Below are positions 44,186 to 56,724 of a stretch of 64,000 nt of DNA, piece by piece. The notes beneath the pieces were generated by a model that ran no database searches, was not told where the DNA came from, and saw only the letters and a program-made list of their open reading frames with translations. Within the stretch, counting starts at the first letter, position 1; every line of letters begins with the position of its first letter. Where the stretch lies: contig NC_053391.1 of the NCBI RefSeq assembly GCF_905171765.1, positions 265,836,460 to 265,900,459 on the forward strand, written 5' to 3'. The position numbers were made by a program, and so were the translations under genes. The stretch comes from Bufo bufo. Taxonomy: Eukaryota; Chordata; Amphibia; Anura; Bufonidae.

Positions 44186-45714
44186 CAGTGGGGCAAAAAA
44201 GTATTTAGTCAGCCACCAATTGTGCAAGTTCTCCCACTTAAAAAGATGAGAGAGGCCTGTAATTTTCATCATAGGTATACCTTAACTATGAGAGACATAG
44301 TGAGAAAAAAAATCCAGAAAATCACATTGTCTGATTTTTAAAAAATGTATTTGCAAATTATGGTGGAAAATAAGTATTTGGTCAATAACAAAAGTTCATC
44401 TCAATACTTTGTTATATACCCTTTGTTGGCAATGACAGAGGTCAAACGTTTTCTGTAAGTCTTCACAAGGTTTTCACACACTGTTGCTGGTATTTTGGCC
44501 CATTCCTCCATGCAGATCTTCTCTAGAGCAGTGGTGTTTTGGGGATGTCATTCGGCAACATGGACTTTCAACTCCCTCCTTCTTACGATGCCACTCCTTC
44601 GTTGCGTGGGCGGTGTGTTTGGGATCATTGTCATGCTGAAAGACCCAGCCACGTTTCATCTTAAATGCCCTTGCTGATGGAAGGAGGTTTTCACTCAAAA
44701 TCTCACGATACATGTCCCCATTCATTCTTTCCTTTACACGGATCAGTTGTCCTGGTCCCTTTGCTGAAAAACAGCCCCAAAGCATGATGTTTCCACCCCC
44801 ATGCTTCACAGTAGGTATGGTGTTCTTTGGATGCAACTCAGCATTCTTTCTCCTCCAAACACGACAAGTTGAGTTTTTACCAAAAAGTTCTACTTTGGTT
44901 TCATCTGACCATATGGCATTCTCCCAATCCTCTTCTGGATCATCCAAATGCTCTCTAGCAAACTTCAGACGGGCCCAGACATGTACTGGCTCAAAGCAGG
45001 GGTACATGTCTGACACTGCAGGATTTGAGTCCCTGGCGGCATAGTGTGTTACTGATGGTAGCCTTTGTTACTTTGGTCCCAGCTCTCCACAGGTCATTCA
45101 CTAGGTTCTGGGATTTTTGCTCACCGTTCTTGTGATCATTTTGATCCCACGGGTGAGATCTTGCATGGAGCCCCAGTTTGAGGGAGATTATCAGTGGTCT
45201 TGTATGTCTTCCATTTTCAAATAATTGCTCCTACAGTTGATTTCTTCACACCAAGCTACTTGCCTATTGCAGATTCAGTCTTCCCAGCCTGGTGCAGGTC
45301 TACAATTTTGCTTCTGGTGTCCTTCAACATCTCTTTGATCTTGGCGATAGTGGAGTTTGGAGTGTGACTGTTTGAGGTTTTGGAAAGGTGTCTTTTATAC
45401 TGATAACAAGTTCAAAAAGGTGCCATTAATACAGGCAACCAGTGGAGGACAGAGGAGCCTCTTAAAGAAGAAGTTACAGGTCTGTGAGAGCCAGAAATCT
45501 TGCTTGTTTGTAGATGACCAAATACTTATTTTACCAAGGAATTTACCAATTAATTCATTAGAAATCCTACAATGTAATTTCCTGTATTCTTTCCCCCCAT
45601 TCTGTCTCTAATAGTTGAAGGGTACCTATGATGAAAATTACAGGTCTCTCTTATCTTTTCAAGAGGGAGAACTTGCACAATTGGTGGCTGACTAAATACT
45701 TTTTTGCCCCACTG
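44186..45714 (-). mobile_element. Tc1-like transposon, complete ends, 1529 bp
   Basis: CAGTGGGGCAAAAAAGTA at 44186 and its inverse ending at 45714, flanked by TA (44184-44185 and 45715-45716). The subterminal text TTTAGTCAGCCACCAATTG is also inverted. The transposase is decayed. Confidence 0.93.
44474..45380 (-). pseudogene. Tc1-like transposase, decayed
   Basis: The block 45016-44474 contains [15 protein letters not shown] (first catalytic D), [16 protein letters not shown] and [15 protein letters not shown] (second D). A frame change then destroys the SPDLNPIE region. The N-terminal DNA-binding part at 45017-45380 is visible only as broken pieces. Non-functional. Confidence 0.85.
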
Positions 45715-45716
45715 TA

Positions 45717-46965
45717 AATAAATCCTAAACCCTAAAATAATGTCATGATATAAATCCACAGACATATCTTTTCTGAAACTTGTACCATTATGTAAAACTG
45801 CAGAAAATAAATGTTTGTGGCTGAGAATCTAACCCAAACACAGCCTGAAACGCATACCAACGGCTAAATATAAAAGATCAAGATGTACAGAGTTCAAGAA
45901 TGCTTATTCCTATGCCTTTGCAAAACCATTAGAACTGAATTTACCAAAGGATTACATTATTCAGCTTCTACTAAATAGTCAACAAATGGATCAATTAGTT
46001 ACTAATGTACAAAAGGGGTAGAGTGAGAAAGATGTTTTTGGATTCAGAGAACCAACTTTCTGCGAGTGCTTGTTTTTTTGAGGAAGAGGTAGATATTTTT
46101 AATGGAACCTTTTTTGGGTACATAAGACTGTTAATCACTTTTTAGTCTGTTTATTGGGAGGTAGCATGAAAAAAAAACAGCAATTCTGGCATTTTTAACT
46201 CTTTTATGGTGTTTGCTTTGTCTGCTAAATAACAATGATTATTTTATAATTCAGGATATCATGGGTGTGGAAATACCAATATCTATTCTTTTTCTTTTAC
46301 AACATAAAGCATTTCTAAAGTAAAGCTGTCAGTGCGTTTCTGCTGGCTTCTCTAAGGAGAGCATGCAGTTTACAACCCAGTGTTTTTTCTGTGTGTTAAG
46401 TCTATGTTCTGTGTGTTCAGTGTGTTAAATCTAGGTTAAATTGGCCACATTGGGGTATGGCCACATGGTCAGGTTTCTATATGCAGTTTTGGAAGCCCAA
46501 ATGAGGAGTGGATCATTAAAGGAGAGAAAATAAACTAGGACAGATGAAAATACTCTCTTTTTAACCTCCTTCTGGATACAGCCATTCACTTTCCTGACAG
46601 GGACAAATTTTACAAATCTGATGTGTCATTTTATGTGTTAATAACATTTAAAAAAATGAACTTCTCTTCTTTTTAGACAAATAGTGATATCTAATAAAAC
46701 AGTCTTTAACGTTCCCCATATGTCTACTTTATGTTGGCTTAAATTTCTAAATGTCAGTTTATTTTTTAGGATGTAAGAAGGCGTAGAATTTTAGAAGCAG
46801 CAATTTTTAAAAGTTAAGAACATTTCCAAAACCGACTTTTTAAGAACCAATTCAGTAATGAGGTCACTTTGAGGGTCTTACATGATAGAAAACCCCCATA
46901 AATGACCCCATTTTAGAAACTATGTTTTTAGAAACTTTGATAACCCTTTAGGTTTTCCACAACAA
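45717..46965. other. Intergenic, old repeat at the right side
   Basis: 45717-46730 shows nothing I can name. From about 46840, AATGAGGTCACTTTGAGGG and 'aaatgaccccattttagaaac' resemble the unclassified repeat of 1537-2114 and 47880-48020. Confidence 0.35.
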
Positions 46966-46968
46966 TTA

Positions 46969-47367
46969 GGCCCCTTTCACACGGGCGAGATTTCCGCGCG
47001 GGTGCAATGCGTGACGTGAACGCATAGCACCCGCACTGAAAAACGCAGCATGTTCTATATTCAGCGTTTTTCACGCAGTCCTGGCCCCATAGAAGTGAAT
47101 GGGGCTTCAGTGAAAAACGCATTGCATCCGCAAGCAAGTGCGGGTGCGATGCGTTTTTCACTGATGGTTGCTAAGATATGTTGTTTGTAAACCTTCAGTT
47201 TTTTATCACGCGCGTGAAAAACGCATCAAAACGCATTGCACCCGCGCGGAAAAAACTGAACAACTGAATGTAATCGCAGACAAAACTGACTGAACTTACT
47301 TGCAAAGTGGTGCAAGTTTCACTGAACGCACCCGGCCCCAATCCGCAACGCCCGTGTGAAAGGGGCC
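46969..47367. mobile_element. PIF/Harbinger-like MITE, 399 bp, TTA duplication
   Basis: Termini GGCCCCTTTCACACGGGCG (46969) and its complement ending at 47367, flanked by TTA on both sides (46966-46968 and 47368-47370). The interior has repeated GAAAAACGCATTGCA phrases in both orientations. The three-base TTA target and GG start fit PIF/Harbinger. Confidence 0.85.
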
Positions 47368-47370
47368 TTA

Positions 47371-47645
47371 TGCCTCATGCACACGACCGTATTTTTTTGC
47401 GGTCCGCAAAAACGGGTTCCGTTTTTCCGTGATCCGTGACCGTTTTTTCGTCCGTGGGTCTTCCTTGATTTTTGGAGGATCCACGGACATGAAAAAAAAG
47501 TCGTTTTGGTGTCCGCCTGGCCGTGCGGAGCCAAACGTCCTGAATTACAATGCAAGTCAATGGGGACGGATCCGTTTGACGTTGACACAATATGGTGCAA
47601 TTTCAAACGGATCCGTCCCCCATTGACTTTCAATGTAAAGTCAGG
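47371..47645. mobile_element. Half of a GGCCTCATGCACAC-type MITE
   Basis: TGCCTCATGCACACGACCGT at 47371 is the start of the same family as 31635. GCGGTCCGCAAAAACGG and the GTGTCCGCCTGGCCGTGCGG block (shared with 22090) follow. No right end before the sequence changes at about 47645. Confidence 0.5.
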
Positions 47646-48055
47646 AGTTAATATACCATAGGATCGGAGTTTTCTCCAATCCGATGGTATATTTTAACTT
47701 GAAGCGTCCCCATCACCATGGGAACGCCTCTATGTTAGAATATACCGTCGGATTTGAGTTACATCGTGAAACTTGTAGCCGTAAACTGCTGTTTGGGCAC
47801 ACTTCAGGGTGACTTTGGTGACTTATACAGCACTGACCGACAACTGCAGAGGCTTTGAGGTGAAATATAAAAAGAAATCCCCCAAGAAATGTCCCACTTT
47901 AGAAACCACACCCCTCACAAAATTTACAATTGGGTGTAGTGAGCATTTTGACCCAACAGGGTTTTACAAAAATTAATTCACAGCAGATCGTGAAAAAGTG
48001 AAAAATGTTTACACAGATATGCCATTTCAGTGCCCAATATGCAGTGCCTAGCTGG
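47646..48055. repeat. Unclassified anuran repeat, another copy
   Basis: GAGCATTTTGACCCAACAGG and 'ctttagaaaccacacccctcac' match the repeat at 1537-2114. 'taaactgctgtttgggcacac' (47786) matches 4634. An inverted pair 'taccataggatcggag' / 'ccgatggtata' is at 47652-47692. Confidence 0.5.
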
Positions 48056-48579
48056 TGTCACGGATGGTGTTGCAGAAAACTGGAAGTTATAAATAAACAT
48101 CTGACTGACTTGATCCCAAACTAAGGAACATATGGGTGAGCCCTATAAAACCCCTAGAGCTCTCCCTGACTGCTCTGCCCATGCAAAGATTTTTATAATA
48201 GATAATTGCATGCCCTCGTACCTAGACTGTGTGACACCTGAAAACCCTATAATAGTGAGGGGACACAACCACCGGCTCCCTGCACTTAATACGGAGGGAG
48301 TCAGGGTCACCTAGAATCAAGCCAGAATGGAAACACAAATAAAGGAAAAGACTTATCTGAGGAACCAGCAGTTGCAGGTCTAGCAGTGAACACAATCCAG
48401 GAAGTAGTATAAACCGCAAAGTGAGGCAGTATGGGAGGGAGTATAAAGGGAGGCAATCAGTGTAAATAGATGACAGCTGGGAGAAGGAAAAGAGATGACA
48501 AAGTGAAACCAAAACAAAGAACATCATGCAAGAGGTACAGAAGAATGTCTGCCAGAGCTTCTCAGAGAGCTGGCGGTGA
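48056..48579 (-). mobile_element. Solo LTR, 524 bp, GCTGG duplication
   Basis: On the minus strand it starts TGTCACCGCC and ends CATCCGTGACA. GCTGG flanks it at 48051-48055 and 48580-48584. It sits one base upstream of the gypsy 5' LTR. It shares a block (TTTTGGTTTCACTTTGTC) with the LTR at 292-797. Confidence 0.88.
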
Positions 48580-48585
48580 CAGCTG

Positions 48586-49240
48586 GTTGTCACGGATGTA
48601 CCGAGACATACGGACGTCCCCGCGACAGTGGGTGACAGAAGACCTGTGAGACTGGAAACACGTGCCTTGATCTGACATGTTTCCTTGTAGATCAATAGGC
48701 GTCTCTGTTGTTTCTGATACTGGCCACGCCTCTAACCTCCAAGTGTTGCTATTGTGGTCATTTAACTTTCCTTATTTATAGTTGCTTCTCCCACAATGCT
48801 GTGAGGTTTATAGCTTCAGTGTTATCTGTGGTTTTCTGGTGTTTGGTTCTCGGCTGAGTTCCTGTTGCTGCCATAGCTACTGGAAAGTTAAGTGTTTCCT
48901 TTCCCTTTTGCATTTTGTTTTCGTTTATCTGTGTGTTGTTTTTCCCCTGCCAATTGTTGTAGGCCTGAGGGAGATTCCTGATTGTCCTTCCTTTCCGGAG
49001 GAACAGGTAGTCTCAGTCCTGTCACTATCGCCAGGGTCTAGGGAGAGTTAGGACTAGGTACTCCTGCGTATGAACTCACCTACCTTTGGGGTCTGTTAAT
49101 ACTGATAGCCAGTCAGGACTGTGACTAGGGATTTGACTAGGAGGCTTTCATCCTTTGTTCCCTCGAATTCAGGCCGTGTTCCTTGTTCCCTCTTTTTCTT
49201 TGCCCAGTGTGGTGTTTCCCTCCTACTCACAGGCGTGACA
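48586..49240 (+). mobile_element. 5' LTR of the gypsy element, 655 bp
   Basis: TG...CA ends with GTGACA closing, followed by TTATAAACAGCC at the primer-binding position and the gag ATG 46 bp on. The minus-strand copy near the window start has the same junction (GTGACATTATCCAGAGCC), supporting this limit. Confidence 0.8.
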
Positions 49241-49285
49241 TTATAAACAGCCAAACCGTCATTTTTTGTAAATTCAAGCGCAGCC

Positions 49286-50209
49286 ATGGACCCAATTGCT
49301 GCACTAGCAGATCAGCTACAGGTTCTATCTTTGGAAGTAGCTGATCTCCGCATGTCCGTCTCTCAGATCCAGAGACCACAGGCTGTTGGTCCTGGTGGTT
49401 GTGGTTGCCAGACCTGTCTGGAGCCTAAAGTTGCTCTCCTGGACAGATTCTCTGGGGGACATGATAATTTCATTTTATTTAGAGAGGCATGTAAACTATA
49501 TTTTAAGCTACGTCCACACTCATCTGGTGATAAGGAACAGCGAGTCAGTGTGGTGATTTCTTTTCTTAAAGGGGATGCACAGTCATGGTTTTTTTCTCTG
49601 CCGACCGGATCGCAGTCTCTCCGGTCGTTGGACGAATTTTTCAAAGCCTTGGGTCTGATCTATGATGACCAGGATCGGATCTGCCTGGCCGAAACCAAGA
49701 TGAATGGCCTTTGTCAGGGAGATCGTTCTGCAGAAATTTATTGCTCAGAGTTTAGGAGGTGGGCTACAGATACAGAGTGGAACGATACGGCTCTCAGTAG
49801 CCAGTTTTGTCAGGGGTTATCTGAGAGGCCGAATGACGCTTTGGCCTTTCATGAAGCTCCTGTGTCTCTGGAGGCTGCTATGTCTCTTGCCATATGCATT
49901 GATAGACGCCTAAGAGAGAGATCTAGGGGCCCCCACTCTCGGGACTTTCTATCACATGATGTATTGTCCTCCTCTGACACTTTGGGCGAAGATACTTCTG
50001 GGTTTATGTCTGGGGACGAACCCATGCAATTAGGGGGAGCTACTCCTGGATCTGCTTTTAAGCGTATTAGTTGTCAGAAGGAAGTGTGTTTTTTCTGTGA
50101 ACAAAGGGGGCATTTTAACGAAGTATGTGCATGCATTCAGCGTCAAAAAGACCCATCTGAGAGGGGTGAGAGCAGAGTCAGAGAACATGCATTTGTCTTT
50201 AACTGGTAG
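49286..50209 (+). CDS. Ty3/gypsy gag polyprotein (307 aa)
   Basis: Structural protein that would form the virus-like particle and bind element RNA. An N-terminal helical region ([16 protein letters not shown]) leads to the capsid-type core ([38 protein letters not shown], residues about 55-115) and a C-terminal zinc knuckle [14 protein letters not shown] (C-x2-C-x4-H-x4-C) near residue 270. The frame is open from ATG 49286 to TAG 50207-50209. It overlaps the start of pol, which lies in the +1 frame, so pol would need a frameshift or separate initiation. It is intact by eye, but the rest of the element is broken. Confidence 0.9.
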   Translation: MDPIAALADQLQVLSLEVADLRMSVSQIQRPQAVGPGGCGCQTCLEPKVALLDRFSGGHDNFILFREACKLYFKLRPHSSGDKEQRVSVVISFLKGDAQSWFFSLPTGSQSLRSLDEFFKALGLIYDDQDRICLAETKMNGLCQGDRSAEIYCSEFRRWATDTEWNDTALSSQFCQGLSERPNDALAFHEAPVSLEAAMSLAICIDRRLRERSRGPHSRDFLSHDVLSSSDTLGEDTSGFMSGDEPMQLGGATPGSAFKRISCQKEVCFFCEQRGHFNEVCACIQRQKDPSERGESRVREHAFVFNW

Positions 50210-51325
50210 TACCCGATTTCTCCTGACTGCCAAGGTGGCACTAGAGTCAAAGACTGTGGGGATTGAGGTGTTTATCGACAGTAGGGCAGGCTTTAACCTG
50301 ATTGATGCTCAGTTTGTTTGTATGCACGGTTTATCACCAACTGCATTAGAGAAAAACATTTCCATTTTTGCTATTGATTCAGCATTTTTAGCTCAGAAGT
50401 GTTCGCCTCAAGTTGTGCATGATATCATATTAAGAGTGGGTGATTTTCGTCAGGAATTTATCTCGTGTTTTATGTTGGAGGGTCTCCCCGCTCTGGTAGT
50501 TCTGGGTTTACCGTGGTTAAGCAAGCACAATCCAACCATTGATTGGCAGGTCAAATGGATTCTGGATTGGGGTGACTATTGCGTAGACAATTGTCTGAAT
50601 ACATCTTTTTCTGTTTTAACTACTAAGACATTGCCTTTTTTTATATCTGATTTTGCTAATGTATTTTCTGAGAGTGGATGTCAGGATTTACCTCCGCATC
50701 GGGAATATGATTGTCCTATCAACCGTATTCCCGGGGCTAAGTTACCCAAGTCTAGGCTGTATAACCTTTCTAGACCTGAAAGACTACCCATGAGAGAATA
50801 TATTGCTGAGATTTTGGCTAAGGGACACATAAGACCTTCCAAGTCTCCAGTGGCAGCAGGGTTCTTTTTTGTTAAAAAAAAAAAAAAAAAGACGGAAGGT
50901 CTTCGGCCATGTCTGGATTTCCGTGATCTCGATCGGAATACTGTCCATGATCCTTACCCACTTCCTTTGATTCCTGATTTGTTTAAGCAGATTGTTGGTG
51001 CCAAGGTGTTCTCCAAGTTGGACTTAAGGGGGGCATATAATCTGGTCAGGATCACGGAAGGGGATGAATGGAAGATGGCTTTTAATACTCCAGAGGGTTA
51101 CTTTGAAAACCTGGTCATGCCTTTTGGGTTTTTGGGTTGACCAATGTTTCTGTGGTTTTCCAGCATTTTGTGAATACCATTTTTCATCACCTGGTGAGGA
51201 GGTTTGTAGTCATATATTTAGATGACATAATAATTTATTCTCTAGACGTGGAGACACATCAGGATCACGTTAGACAGGTGTTGCAGATCCTTAGGGATAA
51301 TAATTTACATAGTTACATACAGTAG
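50190..51325 (+). pseudogene. Ty3/gypsy pol: protease and first half of reverse transcriptase
   Basis: Protease: the active-site motif reads [10 protein letters not shown], with Arg where the family has Gly, and the [10 protein letters not shown] flap region follows. [42 protein letters not shown] and [15 protein letters not shown]. After a stop at about 51138-51140 it continues in another frame to VVIYLDDIIIYS with the catalytic YLDD (51213-51224). A run of 18 A (50875-50892) encodes an unusual Lys stretch and probably reflects slippage. Cut by the LINE at 51310. Confidence 0.9.
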
Positions 51326-51691
51326 TTGATACGGTTGAAAAAAGACATAAGTCCATCAAGTTCAACCAAGGGATAGGTGAGGACGCGAATCCCAGAAGGA
51401 AATGAGAGTCAGATTTCTACACTTTTTCATAAGCATTAATGTTGTTAACTTTTAAGAATTCATCTAAACACTTTTTAAAACTGTCCACTGTTCCTGCTGT
51501 GACCACAGTTCTTACAGTAAAGAAGCTTTGACGCTTCTGGAGACTGAGCTTTTTTCTCTCCAGTCGATGGCATTGCCCCTTGGTCTTTTGAGGGCATTTT
51601 ACATGGAACAGTTTTTCATCGTATTTTTTGTATGGTACATTTATATTTTGTATAAGTTAATCATGTCCCCCTTAGACGTCTCTTCTTAAGA

Positions 51692-53304
51692 CTAAATAAA
51701 TTCAATTCTTTTAATCTTTCTTCCCTCCATGCCCCTTATCAGTTTAGTCGCTCTCCTCTGTACTTTTTCCAGCTGTAGTCCGTCCTTTCTATGGACTGGT
51801 GCCCAGAACTGAACTGCATATTCCAGATGAGGCCACACCAATGCTTTGTAAAGTGGCAATATTACATCTCTGCCCCGCGAGTCCATGTCTCGTTTAATGC
51901 ATGACAATATCCTGGTGGCCTTAGAAGCAGCTGATTGACATTGTATGAGGTAATTTAATCTACCATCTACAAGGACACCCAAATCCTTCTCTATAAGTGA
52001 TTCTCCCAGTGTTACATCACCTAGGACATATGAAGCACAGAGATTATGTCACGGCCATGGTCATGGTTGTGACTCCTGTAACCGCATGCAGTTGCCTGCG
52101 GTCTTGGTGTTGTTGTCAATCACAGGTGAGGGCTATAGTATGTTGCCTCACCTGTGGTTGCCGCTGGCAACATTGTGTATGTGGCAGCAGAGCAGCCTGA
52201 GCGGTGCTAGGCAGCTTGCTGCAATAGGCATGCGGTTGCCCCTGGCAACCTCTCTTTATAGGTGTGCACGGGGTGTTATAAGTGTGTGTGTGCACTTCCC
52301 CTTTAAGTTGATGTCTTCCCTTCCCTGGTGTTGGAAGGGTTAACTTCCTTCCTAGTGTGTGTGTGCACTGGGTGTGTCTCACTGTGGGTGTGGCTACTTT
52401 GCCCTATAAAGCCTCAGTGAATAGCAGTAGTCAGTGGGGGTGCTTCAGCCATGCTTGCTGGAGACATCCTCCTTGTTACTTACCATCTGCCAGTGAGGGC
52501 CACCCTGGTGGTCAAAAACTTTATGTCTGGTATTAGTTTATGGTTTATCTGTTATTGCAGCATATGGTTTACTGGGTTCCCGTGTGATGTCTGTTGTGTG
52601 CTGTGTCCTTTTGTGTTGGTTGTGGATAGCAGCACTTGCACGTGGGTTCCAGGTTGTGTGTCTGTGGCAGGTAAGTGTGGTACTATTCTCACTTACCTGT
52701 CATTGCCATATGTCTGTTTATGTTCCCCTGTCTATGTAGCTTGGCCAGTGAGACTCCTGTTCCTCCGTGTCTAGGAGGAACGGGTCGTCTTACCCTGCTC
52801 CTAGTCCAGGGCCACCCTGAGGGCGAGTAGGAATATTAGGTTCCGGAGTATGAGCCCTCCCACCATCAGGGTCGGCTCATACGGCTAGGAGACAGGGTCA
52901 GTATTAGGGATGTGTAGGAGGTGACCAGCTCCCTAATTCTCTCTCCTGGCCTTGCAGCAAATCCATCTGCTGATACCGCACGGCTGAGGGTTTTCCCCAT
53001 CCTCAGCCGTGACAGATTATTACTATCAAAATGCATAACTTTCCATTTGTCTACATTGAACCTCATTTGCCAACTTGATGCCCAATCACTCAAGAGTGTT
53101 CAAGTCAGCTTGTAGTTTATGGACATCTTCCATACACTGTACAGTACTGCAAAGCTTGGTGTCATCTGCAAAAATAGAAATGGTGCTATTAATCCCGTCT
53201 CCGATATCATTCATAAATAAATTATATAATAGAGGGCCCAGCACTGAACCTTGGGGTACACCACTTATAACCCAGGACCATTCTGAATAGGAATCATTGA
53301 CCAC
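51692..53304 (-). pseudogene. L2/CR1-like ORF2, RT catalytic part and C-terminus
   Basis: 53304-53086 reads SGVPQGSVLGPLLYN, IFADDTKLCSTV (catalytic FADD at about 53161-53172). 53093-53015 continues with MRFNVDKWKVMHFDSNN, then is cut by the solo LTR. After it, 51982-51692 reads ASKATRILSCIKRDMDSRG, LPLYKALVWPHLEYAVQFW and VQRRATKLIRGM. Later codons are decayed. Confidence 0.85.
52047..53014 (+). mobile_element. Solo LTR, 968 bp, GATTA duplication
   Basis: Starts TGTCACGGCC and ends GCCGTGACA, giving long perfect edges, and is flanked by GATTA at 52042-52046 and 53015-53019. Internal TCACCTGTGGTTGCCGCTGG and a TATA-like 'ccctataaagcc' (52402) fit an LTR promoter. The end GGCCTTGCAG lies near 52956. 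Same TGTCACGG group as the other gypsy-type LTRs. Confidence 0.9.
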
Positions 53305-53779
53305 AACTCTCTGGACATGGTCCTTCTGCCAGTTTTCAATCCAATTTCAAACTAGGCCTGCACGATATATTGCCAAAGCAATTGTATCGCGATAATCGAC
53401 GATTGCGATATGGCGATTTGGCCGACCCAAAAATGCTGCAATTACCTACAATAATACATGGCAGCCACTATGCACCTGCGCCCACTTTATGAATGAAGCA
53501 GATGGCGTGGGCGCGTGACGTAGTGAGTGACGCATCGCCCGCCCGTCTTTTAAGTCTGCCTGCCTCCTCCCTCCTCTCTGCTACGGAACTTAGCTGTAAG
53601 TAATACAGCTGGATTACACATGATTATTATATTTTAACAATGCCTACAGGTTAGATAAGATTATACAACAGTGAGCGGGGCCGGTGCACTAGAATACAGA
53701 GACTGCACCTGTCCCCGCTGTCATTCCTAATCCAGATGCCGGCCCCCAGCCCCTGTATTGAGGGTCATTCACACTACAG

Positions 53780-54090
53780 GGACACTGTTATGGGGGGGAT
53801 CTGTGGATGGCACATAGCATAAGATGCTATATATGTGTCATTCACAGATCCCCACATAGCAGTGTCATCCACAGATGCCCCCATCACAATGCCATCCAGA
53901 GATCCCCATAACAGTGCCGTCCAGAAATCCCCATAACAGTGCCATCCAGAGATCCCCTATAACAGTGCCATCCACAGATCCCCTCCATAACAGTGTCATC
54001 CACAGATCCCCCATAACAGTGTCATCCACAGACCCCCCCATAACAGTGTGTCACCCACAGATCCCCCATAATAGTGTCATCCACAGACCA
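53780..54090 (-). repeat. Short-unit array, about 26 bp, inside the hAT
   Basis: Units of the kind ATCCACAGATCCCCCATAA plus CAGTGTC, about ten copies, C-rich on the plus strand. In position and composition it recalls the G-rich arrays of the other hAT-type elements. Confidence 0.85.
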
Positions 54091-54840
54091 CCATTAGTTC
54101 AAAACCCACAAAAAGCACACCTTTTGGTTACATTTTTCTTCTTCTTATTTTCCTCCTCAAAAACCTAGGTGCGTCTTATGGGCAGGTGCGTCTTATAGGG
54201 TGAAAAATACGGTATATTACCTTATATTGCTGCTGCTGACTATGGTGTTCTTTAAAAAGTTCCTGTTTGTTCAGTGTTCGGAAAATCTTATTTTAATGTA
54301 CAAATGTTCTTATATCTATTCTATTTTATGTATCTGTTCTGTGCAGTGCTATTAAGAAAATGGCAAATTTTGTATTTTGTACTTTTGCAGTAATGCAAAT
54401 ATGTTATTTAATTTAGATTAATTTAGATTCAGATTTTCAGAACTTTTGATATTAAAGAGAGTCCATCAGATAAGGCCAAACATAGGTATCTGAATAGGAA
54501 CCTTGAAAAGAGAAGCCATGTTGGTCTGAAGTGATATTTTTCAAGAGGGTATTCTAAGTTCAAACCTTTTGGACTTAGAATCAATAACCAAAGATTAGAT
54601 TTAGGTGAAGGCTTTTGTTTTTGAGACATAAGAGTGTTTACCCAAGTCTGTTTTTGTGAGAAGGAGGTTTCCCAAGGTCTAATGAAAAGTATTTACCTAG
54701 ATAAGACAATGTAGTAGAAATGTGCTGAGTTTTAATGATTCTCAGCGAATAGAAAGAGACTCTAATTTTCTTTGGGGTTTTTATATTAATCAATGTATGA
54801 GTGGATTTTGATTTTTAGATCATCAATTTAAATATGTGTG
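54091..54840. other. Outer hAT interior, non-coding
   Basis: Contains AGGTGCGTCTTATGGGC followed by 'gtgcgtcttatagggtgaaaaatacgg' (54170-54212), a short dispersed-repeat phrase. No protein. Confidence 0.4.
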
Positions 54841-55039
54841 CTTTTTTACTCAGCGATTCACAGCAAATGTGTTTTGTGGGTGCAGTGCACAATTTTTTTA
54901 AGCCTGCCCTGAGCCAACTACTGCTGAAAACGAACTTTTTTTACTTCAGTTTGTCAATATCAATACATAATCGGCAGCCATTTTATGCAACGATAGTGCA
55001 CCAGAACAGGATATCTGCATGTCTGCAAGTCCAGAAGTA

Positions 55040-56620
55040 CAGCTTTTTGCTTACTGGGGTTAAAAAAAAAACTTGTTTTCATATAGTGCACATCTAGGAT
55101 TAGACGTGCATAAGTGAGTGTCACCTTTAGGCCAGAAATACAGCTTTTTGCTTACTGTGGTGAAAAAAAACCCATCTGTTTCATATAGTGCACATCTAGG
55201 ATTAGACGTGCATAAGTGAGTGTCACATTTAGGCCAGAAATACAGCTTTTTGCTTACTGGGGTGAAAAAACCCTCTGATATACTGCACATCTGGGATTAG
55301 ACGTGCATAAGTGACTGTGAAATTTAGGCCACAAATACAGCTTTCTCATACTGGGGCATACTGGGGTGAAAAAAAAAACATCTGTTTCATATAGTGCACA
55401 TCTAGGATTAGACGTGCATAAGTGAGTGTCACATTTAGGCCAGAAATACAGCTTTTTCCTTACTGTGGTGAAAAAAAACCATCTGTTTCATATAGTGCAC
55501 ATCAAGGATTAGACATGCATAAGTGGGTGTCACATTTAGGCCACAAATACAGCTTTTTGCTTACTGGGGTGAAAAAACCCTCTGATATACTGCACATCTG
55601 GGATTAGACATACATAAGTGACTGTCACATTTAGGCCAGAAATACGGCTTTGTGCTTACTGGGGTGAAAAAACGCTCTGATATATTGCACATCTGGGATT
55701 AGACGTGCATAAGTGAGTGTCACATTTAGGCCACAAATATGGCTTTGTGCTTACTGGGGTGAAAAAACAACATCTGTTTCATATACTGCACATCTGGGAT
55801 TAGACGTGCATAAGTGAGTGTCACAATTAGGCCACAAATACGGCTTTGTGCTTACTGGGGTGAAAAAACCCTCTGATATACTGCACTTCTGGGATTAGAC
55901 ATGCATAAGTGACTGTCATATTTAGGCCAGAAATACGGCTTTTTGGTTACTGGGGTTAAAAAACCCTCTGATATACTGCACATCTGGGATTAGACGTGCA
56001 TAAGTGACTGTCACATTTAGGCCAGAAATACGGCTTTTTGGTTACTGGGGTGAGAAAACCCTCTGATATACTGCATATCTGGGATTAGACGTGCATCAGT
56101 GACTGTCACATTTAGGCCAGAAATACGGCTTTGTGCTTACTGGGGTCAAAAAACCTTCTGATATACTGCACATTTGGGATTAGACATGCATAAGTGACTG
56201 TCACATTTAGGCCAGAAATACGGCTTTGTGCTTACTGGGGTGAAAAAACCCTCTGATATACTGCACATCTGGGATTAGACGTGCATAAGTGAGTGTCACA
56301 TTTAGGCCAGAAATACGGCTTTTTGGTTACTGGGGTGAGAAAACCCTCTGATATACTGCACATCTGGGATTAGACATGCATAAGCGACTGTCACATTTAG
56401 GCCAGAAATACGGCTTTGTGCTTACTGGGGTCAAAAAACCCTCTGATATACTGCACATCTGGGATTAGATGTGCATAAGTGAGTGTCACATTTAGGCCAG
56501 AAATACGGCTTTGTGCTTACTGGGGTGAAAAAACCCTCTGATATACTGCACATCTGGGATTAGACGTGCATAAGATACTGTGAAATTTAGGCCACAAATA
56601 CTGCTGTCATATAGAGTTAA
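55040..56620 (+). repeat. Tandem array, 16 units of about 98 bp, upstream of the transposase
   Basis: GGATTAGACGTGCATAAGTG-type text recurs sixteen times from about 55097 to 56560. Each unit also has TTTAGGCCAGAAATACGGC, TTACTGGGGTGAAAAAA and CTCTGATATACTGCACATC. The early units read 'catctgtttcatatagtgc', the later ones 'ccctctgatatactgc', so there are two subtypes arranged in blocks. It ends about 105 bp before the transposase ATG. Confidence 0.96.
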
Positions 56621-56724
56621 AAAAATAATAATTTTCTGCAATACCCTACATCAGGGTTTATATTGGCGGTTAATTATTTTTAACAGACTTAACCACTTTT
56701 TACTTTGCTTTGTGAACGCTAACT

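Larger units (their letters stand above)
48586..51310 (+). mobile_element. Ty3/gypsy retrotransposon, 5' part
   Basis: 5' LTR at 48586-49240 (TGTCACGGATG...GGCGTGACA), leader, gag and pol through the RT catalytic motif. At 51310 a minus-strand LINE begins. The element resumes at 63219 with the end of RNase H and the integrase. The intervening RT end and most of RNase H (roughly 250 codons) are absent, so the LINE insertion came with, or was followed by, a deletion. The 3' LTR is outside the window. Confidence 0.9.
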
